Source: Kutzneria buriramensis (GTDB lineage Bacteria; Actinomycetota; Actinomycetes; Mycobacteriales; Pseudonocardiaceae). From it: a stretch of DNA of 64,000 bases. Under the pieces are notes generated by a model. That model searched no databases. It saw only the letters and a list, made by a program, of their open reading frames with translations, and was not told the DNA's origin. How positions within the stretch are numbered: position 1 is the stretch's first letter; every line of letters starts with the position of its first letter. This document shows positions 26,189 to 34,796 of this stretch, in pieces. The stretch is from NCBI RefSeq assembly GCF_003387475.1, contig NZ_QUNO01000010.1, positions 124,001-188,000 on the forward strand. The letters are read 5' to 3'. A program made the position numbers and the translations under genes.

Positions 26189-27451
26189 ATGACGACGACC
26201 GTCGACGCCCGTACCTCCGCCGCCTTCGACCTGGGGCCCGCGCGCGCCCTGTCCTGTCGGGAGTGCGGACACCAGATCCCGCTCGCCGCGGAATTCGCCT
26301 GTAGCGAGTGTTTCGGCCCCCTCGAGGTCGCCTACGACTTCGGCCCGGTCCGTCGCGAGGACATCGAGGCCGGCCCCAAGTCCATCTGGCGCTACCGGAA
26401 CCTGCTGCCGGTGCCCACCGACGTGCAGTCCCACCCCAACACCGAGCCGGGCCTGACCCGCCTGGTCAAGGCCGACCGCCTCGCCGCCGCGCTGGGTGTG
26501 CGCAGCCTGTGGGTGAAGGACGACACCGGCAACCCCACGCACTCGTTCAAGGACCGCGTCGTCGCCGTCGCCCTGGCCGCCGCCCGCCAGCTCGGCTTCA
26601 AGGTGCTGGCCTGCCCGTCCACCGGCAACCTGGCCAACGCCGTCGCCGCCGCGGCCGCCCGCGCCGGTTGGGAGTCGGTGGTGCTGATCCCGTCGTCGCT
26701 GGAGCAGGCCAAGATCCTCACCACCGCGGTCTACGACGGCGCGCTGATCGCCGTCGAGGGCAACTACGACGACGTGAACCGCCTGGCCACCCAGCTCGCC
26801 GCCGAGCACGAGGACTGGGCGTTCGTGAACGTCAACGTCCGCCCGTACTACGCGGAGGGCTCCAAGACCCTGGCCTACGAGGTCGCCGAGCAGCTCGGCT
26901 GGCGGCTGCCCGACCAGATCGTGGTGCCGGTCGCCTCCGGCTCCCAGCTGACCAAGGTGGACAAGGGCTTCCGCGAACTCGGCGAGCTCGGCCTGGTCGA
27001 CGCCACGCCCTACCGGGTGTTCGGCGCCCAGGCCACCGGCTGCTCGCCGGTGGCCACCGCGTACAAGGGAGGCACCGACGTGGTGACGCCGGTCCGCCCG
27101 GACACCATCGCCCGCTCGCTGGCCATCGGCGCCCCCGCCGACGGCCCGTACGTGCTGGACACCGTGCGCCGCACCGGCGGCGCCGTCGAGGACGTCACCG
27201 ACGAGGAGGTCGTCGAGGGCATCCGGCTGCTCGCCCGCACCGAGGGCATCTTCGCCGAGACCGCCGGCGGCGTGACCGTCGCGACCGCGAAGAAGCTCAT
27301 CGAGACCGGCCAGCTCGACCCGGACGCCGACACGGTGCTGCTGATCACCGGCGACGGCCTGAAGACGCTGGACGCCGTGTCCGATCGCATCGGCCCGAAG
27401 GCGGTCGTGCCCCCGAACGCCGCCGCCGTCACCGAGGCCCTCGGCCTCTGA
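26189..27451 (+). CDS. thrC: Threonine synthase, zinc-ribbon type
   Basis: 420 residues from ATG 26189. It starts with an atypical zinc ribbon (SCRECGHQIPLAAEFACSECF: two Cys pairs). PLP enzyme fold type II follows, with the Schiff-base Lys in NPTHSFKDRVV near 125, the phosphate loop ACPSTGNLANAV near 155 and the IFAETAGGVTVA stretch near 350. It converts O-phosphohomoserine to threonine in the aspartate pathway. The S-box riboswitch ahead of it ties expression to SAM. This is the COG0498 form that often exists beside a second thrC in the thrA-thrC-thrB operon, so it may be the SAM-controlled paralogue or act on a related substrate. Confidence 0.9.
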   Translation: MTTTVDARTSAAFDLGPARALSCRECGHQIPLAAEFACSECFGPLEVAYDFGPVRREDIEAGPKSIWRYRNLLPVPTDVQSHPNTEPGLTRLVKADRLAAALGVRSLWVKDDTGNPTHSFKDRVVAVALAAARQLGFKVLACPSTGNLANAVAAAAARAGWESVVLIPSSLEQAKILTTAVYDGALIAVEGNYDDVNRLATQLAAEHEDWAFVNVNVRPYYAEGSKTLAYEVAEQLGWRLPDQIVVPVASGSQLTKVDKGFRELGELGLVDATPYRVFGAQATGCSPVATAYKGGTDVVTPVRPDTIARSLAIGAPADGPYVLDTVRRTGGAVEDVTDEEVVEGIRLLARTEGIFAETAGGVTVATAKKLIETGQLDPDADTVLLITGDGLKTLDAVSDRIGPKAVVPPNAAAVTEALGL

Positions 27452-27476
27452 CCGGAGCTTCCAGTCCTCTCGGAGT

Positions 27477-27500
27477 GGGCAGGCCTTTCCCGGCCTGTCC
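27477..27500 (+). terminator. Weak hairpin terminator after thrC
   Basis: GGGCAGGCC (27477-27485) and GGCCTGTCC (27492-27500) pair at 8 of 9 positions around a 6-nt loop. No clear T-run follows. It lies 26 nt after the stop of thrC. Confidence 0.45.
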
Positions 27501-27579
27501 GCTCTGCTGTGTGGTAGCTCTTCCTCCTTTCGTGTAACGGAGAGCGCTCAAGCGGCTACCCGGTGGTGACGACAACCCC

Positions 27580-28821
27580 TTGGTGATCGTCACTCACGAC
27601 CGGAACTCCAGGTTCCATGGTCGACGAAACAAGGCTCTGCTGACCGGCCTGCTCGCGGCCACACTGGCGCTCACCGCGTGCGGCACCGCCGGCGGCAACC
27701 CGGTGCCCTCCGTCGGCTACCAGGGCTTCACCCCGCCCTCGCTGCCCGCGCTGGGCCGGCTCGGACAACCGGAGGGCCGGCTGTCGGTGCTGGCCTGGCC
27801 CGGCTACGCGGAGGACGGCTCCGACGACCCCAAGGTCGACTGGGTGACGCCGTTCGAGCAGCAGTCCGGCTGCAAGGTCGACGTCAAGGCGTTCGGCACC
27901 TCCGACGACGCGATCAGCCTGATGAAGACCGGGCAGTACGACGTGGTCTCGGCCTCCGGCGACGCCTCCCTGCGGTTGATCGCCGCCGGCGACGTGGAAC
28001 CGGTGAACACCTCCCTCGTGCCGAACTACGCGGACGTTTTCGGCTTCCTCAAGAACCAACCGTGGAACAGCGTCGACGGCACTCCCTACGGCATCCCGCA
28101 CGGCTGGGGTGCGAACCTGCTCACCTGGCGCACCGACAAGGTGAGCCCGGCGCCGACCTCGTGGTCGGTCCTGTTCGACCCGAACTCGAAGTACAAGGGC
28201 AGGATCACCGCCTACGACTCGCCGATCTACATCGCCGACGCCGCCCTGTACCTGCGGGCGCACCGGCCCGACCTGGGCATCAAGAACCCCTATGCGCTGG
28301 ACAGCACCCAGTTCCAGGCGGCCGTCGACCTGCTCAAGAAGCAGCGCCCCCTGGTCAGCGACTACTGGTCGGACTACCTCACCGAGAGCCGGTCGCTGAC
28401 CACCGCCGGCGCCGTCGTCGGCACCGCGTGGCAGATGACGGTCAACGTCACCAAGGACGACGGCGTACCGCTGGAGTCGACGGTGCCGTCCGAGGGCGCC
28501 ACCGGCTGGTCGGACACCTGGATGGTGGCCTCCCGATCCCAACACAAGACCTGCGCCTACCTGTGGCTGAACTACATCGTCAGCCCCAAGGTCAACGCCC
28601 AGGTCGCCGAGTACTTCGGCGAGGCCCCGGCCAACGCCAAGGCGTGTGCGGCGACCGTGGACCCCACGCACTGCGCCACCTACCACGCCGCCGATGCCGC
28701 GTACGCGTCGAAGATCGCCTACTGGACGACGCCGATCTCCCAGTGCCTGGACGGCCGCACCGACGTCAAGTGCGAGGACTACGGCGCGTGGACTCAGGCG
28801 TGGGCCGACATCAAGGGGTGA
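27580..28821 (+). CDS. Spermidine/putrescine-type extracellular solute-binding lipoprotein
   Basis: 413 residues from GTG 27580. A lipoprotein signal peptide (RRNKALLTGLLAATLALTACG) ends in the lipobox LTAC, with the lipidated Cys near residue 33. The mature protein looks PotD-like: RLSVLAWPGYAEDG, QSGCKVDVKAFGTSDDAISLM, PYGIPHGWGANLLTWR and SDTWMVASRSQHK. It would bind polyamines or a similar cation. No ATPase or permease gene adjoins it, which is unusual. A GGAGAGCGCTCA stretch at 27540-27551 upstream has a GAGCGCTC core like LacI-type operators. The ribosome site is poor. Confidence 0.84.
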   Translation: MVIVTHDRNSRFHGRRNKALLTGLLAATLALTACGTAGGNPVPSVGYQGFTPPSLPALGRLGQPEGRLSVLAWPGYAEDGSDDPKVDWVTPFEQQSGCKVDVKAFGTSDDAISLMKTGQYDVVSASGDASLRLIAAGDVEPVNTSLVPNYADVFGFLKNQPWNSVDGTPYGIPHGWGANLLTWRTDKVSPAPTSWSVLFDPNSKYKGRITAYDSPIYIADAALYLRAHRPDLGIKNPYALDSTQFQAAVDLLKKQRPLVSDYWSDYLTESRSLTTAGAVVGTAWQMTVNVTKDDGVPLESTVPSEGATGWSDTWMVASRSQHKTCAYLWLNYIVSPKVNAQVAEYFGEAPANAKACAATVDPTHCATYHAADAAYASKIAYWTTPISQCLDGRTDVKCEDYGAWTQAWADIKG

Positions 28822-28828
28822 TCCGTCG

Positions 28829-31123
28829 CTAGTGGACGGTCCGTGGCGAACCCCGCCGGGCGATCAGCGGACCGTCCCGGCTCGCCACGACCGCCGAGTC
28901 GCCGTCCTCATCGGTACGCAACACCGTTGCCCCTTCCTGTCTCAGCGCGTCCAGGATCATCGAACTGGGATGCCCGAACGGATTGCCCGCGCCGACGCTG
29001 ACCAGCGCCACCCGCGGACGCACCCGTTCCAGGAAGCGCGGCAGCGAGTACCGGCTGCCGTGGTGCGGCACCTTGAGCACGTCGGCGGCGAGATCCTGGT
29101 TGGTGCTCAGCAGATCGGCCTGCCCCTCCAACTCGATATCGCCGGTCAGCAGGATCCGTCCGGCGGCGGTGTCGGCGCGCAGCACCAGCGAGGCGTCGTT
29201 CACCGGCGTGCCCTCGGCGTCCGGGCCCAGGTGACTGGGCACATCCCTCGGCGCGATCACGTCCAGGCTCAGCCCCGGTAACTCGAACCGTTGTCCCGCA
29301 ACGACATCCACCTCCTGGACGTTGGCGGCGGCGGTGAGCCGGCGGACCTGGTCCCACGCCCACGCCGGCTCGTGCAGCGGCCCGACACCGACCGCGCCGA
29401 CCGGGTAGTCGTCGAGCACCGAGGCCAACCCGCCGACGTGATCCGCGTGCAGGTGGCTGAGCAGGATCAGCGGGATGCTGACCACGTCGAGCCGGTGCAG
29501 GCAGCCCACGATCGAGCTGAGGTCCGGCCCGGTGTCGATCAACACCACCCGGCCGGGCTGGGACGTCGACAGCACGTGCGCGTCGCCCTGCCCCACATCG
29601 CAACTCACCATCGCCCACCCTGTCGGCGGCCAGCCGGATCCGGTCAGCCGTGCCGGTATGAACACCAGCACCGCGCCGACCACGACAACCCCGGCGACCA
29701 CTCGCAGCCACCGTGAACGCAGCACCGCCCATCCGGCGACAAGTACCGCTGCTAGCAGCACCGCGCCGAGCAGCCCGCTCGGCCACCGCACGGTCGCCAA
29801 CGGCATCGACGACGTGTAGCGGGCGACGTGAATCAGCCACCACGCCTCCGGACTCGTCGCCCGCGCCAACCACTCCCCCAGCCACTGGCTGGCGGGCGTG
29901 GCCACGGTGGCGAGCACTCCGATCACGGTGGCGGGCGCGACGACCGGCTCGGCGACGACGTTGGCGACCACCGCGACCACGCTGACCTTGCCGGACAGGC
30001 CGGCGATCACCGGCGCGGTCACCAGGTGCGCGGCGAGCGGCGCTGCCACCGCCTCCGCGACGCCCGGCGGCACTCCCTTTGCCCGCAGCTTGGCCGCCCA
30101 GTTCGGCGCGACCAGCACCAGGGCCCCGGTCGCAAGCACCGACAGCGCGAATCCGGCGTTCATGCCGAGTGAGGGGTCGATCGGCATCAACACCAGCACC
30201 GACCAGGCCAGCGCCGGCAGCAGCGATCTCTCCCGGCCCATGACCAGGGCCAGCAGCGCAAGGCCGCCCATCACCGCCGCCCGCAGCACGCTCGGCTGCG
30301 GCCCGGCGAGGATGACAAAGCCGATCACCGCCAGGCCCGCGCCGACGCCGGCGACACGAGGTCCCCAGCCCAGCAACCGGATCGTGAACAGCACCGCACC
30401 CGCGACGATCGCCAGGTTGGCACCGCTGACGGCGAGCAAGTGCGTCATGCCGGCGACCGTGAACTCGTCCGACACCCGTGGCGACAGATTCGTCGTGTCA
30501 CCGACGACCAGCCCCGGCACCAGCCCGGCCTGTTCCTCCGGCAGCACCGCCGACGCCCGACGCAGGCCGCTTCGCAACGCCGCAGCGACCCATTGCCACA
30601 CCGGGGCCGGCGTCACCTCGGAAGGCGATCCTCGCGCCTGCACCACCGCGACCGTGAGGTCGCCGCCACGTGCGGGGGCCGCCCGTCCGGTGACGGTCGC
30701 AGACTGGCCCGGCAGCAGGTCGGCCCAGCCGGACGCCTGGGCCAGCACGACGATGTCGCCCGCCGGCACGAGGACCCGGTCCGCGCCGCCCTGCCGACTG
30801 CCGAACCCCTGTGTTCGCAAGGGTTTCGGCCGTTCCGACACCTCGACGCGCAGCGTGACGATCGCCCCGTGCTCGGCCTGCTGCCGCAGCGGATCCGACG
30901 CCGAGGCGTGAATCACCATGGCGATCCAACAGGTCGCCAGCGACCCGAGCGCCACCACCAGCACCGCGTGCGGACGCCAGCGGAGGGACCGGAACGCCAG
31001 AACCAACGCCGTGGCGACGGCGAGGACACCGAGCAGCCAGCTGAACTGCCAGCCCCAGGCGAGGCCGACGGTCGCGACCGCCCACACCACGAGGGCGACC
31101 GGCAGCATCCGTGTGTCAGTCAT
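28829..31123 (-). CDS. ComEC/Rec2 competence family protein
   Basis: 764 residues. An N-terminal DUF4131-like domain is followed by the multi-helix Competence domain (GVAGMTHLLAVSGANLAIVAG-like segment near 230: TVAGMTHLLAVSGANLAI), and a C-terminal metallo-beta-lactamase domain with the zinc motif LSHLHADHVGGL near 555 and LKVPHHGSRY near 690. ComEC moves single-stranded DNA across the membrane in naturally competent bacteria. In filamentous actinomycetes its use is unproven. Last gene of the comEA unit. It ends 7 nt from the convergent lipoprotein gene. Confidence 0.9.
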   Translation of the reverse strand: MTDTRMLPVALVVWAVATVGLAWGWQFSWLLGVLAVATALVLAFRSLRWRPHAVLVVALGSLATCWIAMVIHASASDPLRQQAEHGAIVTLRVEVSERPKPLRTQGFGSRQGGADRVLVPAGDIVVLAQASGWADLLPGQSATVTGRAAPARGGDLTVAVVQARGSPSEVTPAPVWQWVAAALRSGLRRASAVLPEEQAGLVPGLVVGDTTNLSPRVSDEFTVAGMTHLLAVSGANLAIVAGAVLFTIRLLGWGPRVAGVGAGLAVIGFVILAGPQPSVLRAAVMGGLALLALVMGRERSLLPALAWSVLVLMPIDPSLGMNAGFALSVLATGALVLVAPNWAAKLRAKGVPPGVAEAVAAPLAAHLVTAPVIAGLSGKVSVVAVVANVVAEPVVAPATVIGVLATVATPASQWLGEWLARATSPEAWWLIHVARYTSSMPLATVRWPSGLLGAVLLAAVLVAGWAVLRSRWLRVVAGVVVVGAVLVFIPARLTGSGWPPTGWAMVSCDVGQGDAHVLSTSQPGRVVLIDTGPDLSSIVGCLHRLDVVSIPLILLSHLHADHVGGLASVLDDYPVGAVGVGPLHEPAWAWDQVRRLTAAANVQEVDVVAGQRFELPGLSLDVIAPRDVPSHLGPDAEGTPVNDASLVLRADTAAGRILLTGDIELEGQADLLSTNQDLAADVLKVPHHGSRYSLPRFLERVRPRVALVSVGAGNPFGHPSSMILDALRQEGATVLRTDEDGDSAVVASRDGPLIARRGSPRTVH

Positions 31124-31310
31124 GGCGGCGTCTGAGTTCCTTCTCGAACGCCCGTGGCAGCGCCCGTCTGAAGCGGATCACCTCGAACGCCGCCAGCACG
31201 GCGGCGGCGCACAGCGGCCACCAGAAGCGCTGTCCGCACACGAAGGCCAGCGAGCCGGCCGGCAGCGCGGGATGCGGCCGGCACGAACGCGGGAACCGAG
31301 CTTTGGTCAT
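31116..31310 (-). CDS. Small membrane protein between comEA and comEC
   Basis: 64 residues. It starts with ATG 31310 overlapping the comEA stop by 4 nt and its stop overlaps the comEC start by 8 nt, so it is coupled on both sides. Basic N-terminus, then one hydrophobic helix (RFWWPLCAAAVLAAFEVIRF, about 29-48), then a very basic tail ending KELRRRHD. The tight coupling suggests translation and a possible partner role in the competence-like complex. No family recognised. Confidence 0.55.
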   Translation of the reverse strand: MTKARFPRSCRPHPALPAGSLAFVCGQRFWWPLCAAAVLAAFEVIRFRRALPRAFEKELRRRHD

Positions 31311-32041
31311 GTCTGCACCAAGTCCTTCAAGCGGTCGAATCTGGTGGCGCCGATGCCGTCCACCTCGCGGAGCTGGTCCACCGACTGGAAGCGGCCGTTC
31401 TTGGCCCGCCACTGGAGAATCCGTTGCGCCATCGTGGGTCCGACGCCGGGCAGCGTCTCCAGGTCCGTCTCGGCGGCGGTGTTGAGGTTGACCTTGCCCG
31501 GCGGCTGGCCCGGCACGGGCGCGGGCTGCGGCACGCCGACGGCGACCTGCTCGCCGTCGGACAGCTTGCGGGCCAGGTTGAGTTGGGTCAGGTCGGCGTC
31601 GGGCAGCGCGCCGCCGGCGGCGCGCAGGGCGTCCGCCACACGTGAGCCGTCCGGCAGCGTCACCAGGCCCGGCTTGGCGACCTTGCCGACGACGCTGACC
31701 ACCAGCGGCCCGGCCTTGCCCGTCCCCGCGGTGTGCGCGGTGGTTGGGGACGCGGAGACGGGCAGGGCGGGTGGCTGTTCCAGCACGGGCCGGCTCAGCC
31801 ACATGCCCAGGGCAGCGGCCAGCGCGGCGAGCAACGCCACGCCGGCAAGGGCGAGTACCACCGTTCGGGGACGGCGGACCCGGGCGCCTCCGGGCAGCCA
31901 GCGCTCGACCGACGGTCCCTCCCGGCTCGCGGGCGGATCCTGCTCCTGCGGTTCGGGCACGGCGCCGCCGAGCACCTCGGCCAGGCGTCGCCGCACCTGT
32001 TCCGCGTGGTTGGAGGCGCCTGGGCGCAGTCGATCGAGCAC
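31307..32041 (-). CDS. ComEA family DNA-binding protein
   Basis: 244 residues from GTG 32041. The start is not certain because no clear ribosome site is visible and the frame stays open upstream through repeats. A cytoplasmic N-terminus, one membrane helix (TVVLALAGVALLAALAAALG, about 75-95), a SLBB-like domain (LVVSVVGKVAKPGLVTLPDGSRVADALRAAGG, about 125-155), and a C-terminal helix-hairpin-helix (VNLNTAAETDLETLPGVGPTMAQRI, about 185-210) match ComEA. It binds DNA outside the membrane for delivery to ComEC. A 561-bp repeat-rich gap lies upstream. Confidence 0.85.
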   Translation of the reverse strand: MLDRLRPGASNHAEQVRRRLAEVLGGAVPEPQEQDPPASREGPSVERWLPGGARVRRPRTVVLALAGVALLAALAAALGMWLSRPVLEQPPALPVSASPTTAHTAGTGKAGPLVVSVVGKVAKPGLVTLPDGSRVADALRAAGGALPDADLTQLNLARKLSDGEQVAVGVPQPAPVPGQPPGKVNLNTAAETDLETLPGVGPTMAQRILQWRAKNGRFQSVDQLREVDGIGATRFDRLKDLVQT

Positions 32042-32602
32042 GCCGTCGACGCTAGGGCGCGGCGGCCGCGCCCGAGGCCGCGTCAAGATCGAGATGTGGA
32101 CAAGTCGGGGGCTGTGGACAACTCGGCCGGTGATGATCTTCGGGCGGCCCGGTGGTGTGGTCGAGGTGTCATGCTGGAAGGTTGGGCCGCGGCACGGCGG
32201 TGGCGCGGCCGAGCAGGCGGCGGGGCTGGTCCGGGGCAGGGCAGATGGCGAGCCGGGGCAGGTGGCGAGGTCGGTCCGCGTCCGGGCGGGTGGCAATGCC
32301 TGGCAGGTTGCGGCAGCGGCCTGGCCGACCAGGTCGCGAGGCTGGCCAGATCGCGAGGCTGGCCAGATCGCGAGGCTGGCCAGATCGCGAGGCTGGTCCG
32401 CGGCCGAGCAGGTCGCAAGCCCGGCAACGTGGCAAGGCCGGCCAATTGGCCAGGCCGGCCTGCGGCCGAGCAGGTGACAATGCCTGGACAGGTTCCAGGC
32501 CGGGGCAGGTGGCTCGGCAGAGAAGGTCGCGAGCCCGGCAGGCGGCAAGGCCGGTCAGGCCGCGCAACCGGGTCGGGGCCGAGGCTGGTCCGCGGCCGAA
32601 TC
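32042..32602. repeat. Repeat-rich intergenic region between degV and comEA
   Basis: No gene is supported here. A 17-bp unit (TCGCGAGGCTGGCCAGA) is repeated perfectly three times at 32334-32384, with a fourth partial copy to 32400. Degenerate copies of related words (GGTCGCGAGCCCGGCA, CGGCCGAGCAGGT, GAGGCTGGTCCGCGGCCGA) fill much of the rest. Several frames stay open, which is caused by the repeats rather than coding. Confidence 0.75.
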
Positions 32603-33463
32603 TCAGGCGGGTGGGTTCATCCCGCCCGGAACCACCACCACACCGAGCACGCCGGTGCCGGTGTGGGCACCAATCACCGCGCCGACCTCCGAGATCAGGC
32701 AGCCGGGCGAGTTGGGCAGTCGGGACTCCAGCTTCGCGGCCAGCTCGGCAGCGCGTTCGGGGGCAGCGAGGTGGTGCACGGCGAGCTCCACCGGCCCGCG
32801 CCCGGCGGCGTTCGCGGCGAGATCAACGAGCCGGGCAATGGCCCGACTGGTGGTGCGAACCTTCTCCAGCGGCACGATCCGGCCGTCTTCGACGTGCAGG
32901 AGGGGTTTGACGGACAGCGCGGTGCCGACGAGGGCCGCAGTCGTGCCGATCCGGCCGCCCCGCCGCAGGTGCTCCAGCGTTTCCACGGAGAAGAACGCCC
33001 GGGTCCGCGCGGCCACCCTGGTCGCGGCCCGCTCGACCTCGGCGGGCGGCGCGCCGGCGGCCGCGGCGTCGGCGGCGGCCAGGACGGCGAAGCCGAGGCC
33101 CATGGCGGTGGACCGCGAGTCGACGATCCGCACCCGGTCCGGCCCGACCTCCTCGGCGGCCATCCACGCCGCGTTCCACGTGCCGGAAAGCTCACCGGAC
33201 AGGTGTACGGCCACCACTGCCTCGGCGCCGCCGTCCAGGGCCTTGCGGTACTCGGCGGCCAACTCGGCGGGGTTGGCCCGAGAGGTGGTGACGGTTCGCC
33301 GGTCACCGAGGGCACCGGCCAGCTCCACCGGTCCGAAGTCCACGCCGTCGAGCCGCTCGGTGCCGTCGACCAGGACGTGCAGCGGGATCACCCGTACCGA
33401 GCGACGCTCGGCGAAGCCTTCCGGCAGGTACGCGGTGGAGTCGGTGACGACTGCGACGGACAC
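32603..33463 (-). CDS. DegV family fatty-acid-binding protein
   Basis: 286 residues of the DegV family: MSVAVVTDSTAYLPEGFAERR at the N-terminus, VTTSRANPAELAAEYRKAL near 60, HLSGELSGTWNAAW near 85, and VRIVDSRSTAMGLGFAVLAA near 110. The family binds fatty acids and supplies them to kinases or lipid synthesis. Its position next to the octT-like and gpgP-like genes is the same as in mycobacteria, where lipidated polysaccharides are made. Stop at 32603. Confidence 0.9.
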   Translation of the reverse strand: MSVAVVTDSTAYLPEGFAERRSVRVIPLHVLVDGTERLDGVDFGPVELAGALGDRRTVTTSRANPAELAAEYRKALDGGAEAVVAVHLSGELSGTWNAAWMAAEEVGPDRVRIVDSRSTAMGLGFAVLAAADAAAAGAPPAEVERAATRVAARTRAFFSVETLEHLRRGGRIGTTAALVGTALSVKPLLHVEDGRIVPLEKVRTTSRAIARLVDLAANAAGRGPVELAVHHLAAPERAAELAAKLESRLPNSPGCLISEVGAVIGAHTGTGVLGVVVVPGGMNPPA

Positions 33464-33474
33464 GGCCGCCCAGC

Positions 33475-34191
33475 CTACGTGTTCACGCGGTCCACGTGGC
33501 GGACCATGTCCGCCAACGCCTGCCCCACGGCCCGGTGCGCCTCGAATCCCCAGTGGATGCCGTCCGGGTTGCCATGCCCGCCGCGCACATGATCACCGGT
33601 CAGCGCTGGCACGTCCAGCAGCGGCACGTCGTACCGCGCCGCCCACCGCCGCACCGCCGCCTCCCCCGCCGCACGGCCGGTGTGGACGTAGCCGTACACA
33701 GCGGCACGGTGCACGGGCGGTACGAAGCCGACCACGGGCAGCCCCGGCCGCAACGCACGCACGGCCCGGACACAGTCGCCCAGATAGCGCTCGGTCAGCC
33801 GCGGGGGCAGCGCCACGGGCCGTCCATCGAGCAGCCGGGACAGGTACGGCTGGGCCGCCAGATACGCCCCGCGCACACGCCGACGCAGACCGTCCGGGCG
33901 CAGGAACCGCAGCCCCTCCCGCAGGTACGTCGGCAGCGGCGACGGCAGCGTGTCCATGCCCCCGACTGCCAGCACCAGCACGTCGGCACGGGCCAGCGCC
34001 GCCCAGAACCGAGGATCCCCCGTCACCGCCCACCATGCGTCGCGCGCCGTCCACCCGAAGCCGGCAATGAGCTCCGGTACGCCACCCAGCGACGAGGCCG
34101 CCACCGACGGCCACAGCCGCGGATCGTCGGCGGCCAGCGGCCCGACCGGCCCGTGGAAACAGAGCGAGTCGCCGACGACGAGCAGGTTCAC
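33475..34191 (-). CDS. SGNH/GDSL-type acyltransferase-like protein (OctT-like)
   Basis: 238 residues from GTG 34191, chosen because it gives VNLLVVGDSLCFHG at the N-terminus. The SGNH blocks are GDS (block I), GGMDTLPS (block III, with Asp in the usual Asn-Asp place) and DGIHWG (block V His). In mycobacteria the gene in this position encodes OctT, which octanoylates diglucosylglycerate in methylglucose lipopolysaccharide synthesis. Position and fold suggest the same here. The GTG overlaps the gpgP-like stop by 4 nt. Confidence 0.72.
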   Translation of the reverse strand: MNLLVVGDSLCFHGPVGPLAADDPRLWPSVAASSLGGVPELIAGFGWTARDAWWAVTGDPRFWAALARADVLVLAVGGMDTLPSPLPTYLREGLRFLRPDGLRRRVRGAYLAAQPYLSRLLDGRPVALPPRLTERYLGDCVRAVRALRPGLPVVGFVPPVHRAAVYGYVHTGRAAGEAAVRRWAARYDVPLLDVPALTGDHVRGGHGNPDGIHWGFEAHRAVGQALADMVRHVDRVNT

Positions 34192-34796
34192 GCGCCGGCG
34201 TTGTACGTGAGCAGCCGCCAGCGGCCGTCGCCGCCGGGACGCCGCGCCAGCACCGCCCAGTGGCAGTTGCTCAGGCCGCCCAGCTGCGGCCAGATCGGCA
34301 CCGGCATGGTCAGCAGCTGCGCGGTCAGCGCCGTGATCAGGCCGCCGTGCGCGCACAGCAGCACGGTGCCGGACTGCTCCTCGTCCAGCTCGTTCACGAG
34401 CTCATGGGCCCGTGTCGCCACCTCGACCCGGGACTCGCCGCTCGGCGGCGCCCACGTGGGGTCGGCCTGCCAGGTGCGGATGCCGCCGGGGTAGCGGACG
34501 TCCACCTCGGCGGAGGTGAGTCCCTGCCAGTCGCCGATGTCGGTCTCCCGCAGCCGCTTGTCCAGCCGCAGCGGCAGCCCGCTCGCCTCGGTGAGGATCT
34601 TCGCGGTGTCGGTGGCGCGCCGCAGGTCGGAGGCGACCACCAGGTGCGGCTCGTACGCGAGCAGCGCCGGCACGGCGGCCCGCGCCTGCTCCCGGCCCAT
34701 CTCCGTGAGCGGGGAGTCGAGGTGTCCCTGCCAGTGGCCGCTGGCGTTGTGCTCGGTCTGCCCGTGCCGCCACAGCAGGATTCTGCTCAGGGTCAT
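34188..34796 (-). CDS. Histidine phosphatase (glucosyl-3-phosphoglycerate phosphatase-like)
   Basis: 202 residues. The catalytic RHG motif is LWRHGQTEHN near residue 10, the second His is in LCAHGGLITAL near 150, and the ERETDIGDWQG-type loop appears as RETDIGDWQGL near 83. The closest known functional analogue by gene order is mycobacterial GpgP, which makes glucosylglycerate for methylglucose lipopolysaccharide. It is 4-nt coupled with rsfS upstream and with the OctT-like gene downstream. Confidence 0.82.
   Translation of the reverse strand: MTLSRILLWRHGQTEHNASGHWQGHLDSPLTEMGREQARAAVPALLAYEPHLVVASDLRRATDTAKILTEASGLPLRLDKRLRETDIGDWQGLTSAEVDVRYPGGIRTWQADPTWAPPSGESRVEVATRAHELVNELDEEQSGTVLLCAHGGLITALTAQLLTMPVPIWPQLGGLSNCHWAVLARRPGGDGRWRLLTYNAGA

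Noticed and set aside
32334-32400. CRISPR array
   Set aside because: The repeats are head-to-tail with no spacers, and no cas gene is near.
31733-33592. Frame running through the repeat field and degV
   Set aside because: It is open because the repeat lacks stops in several frames; antisense to degV and comEA.
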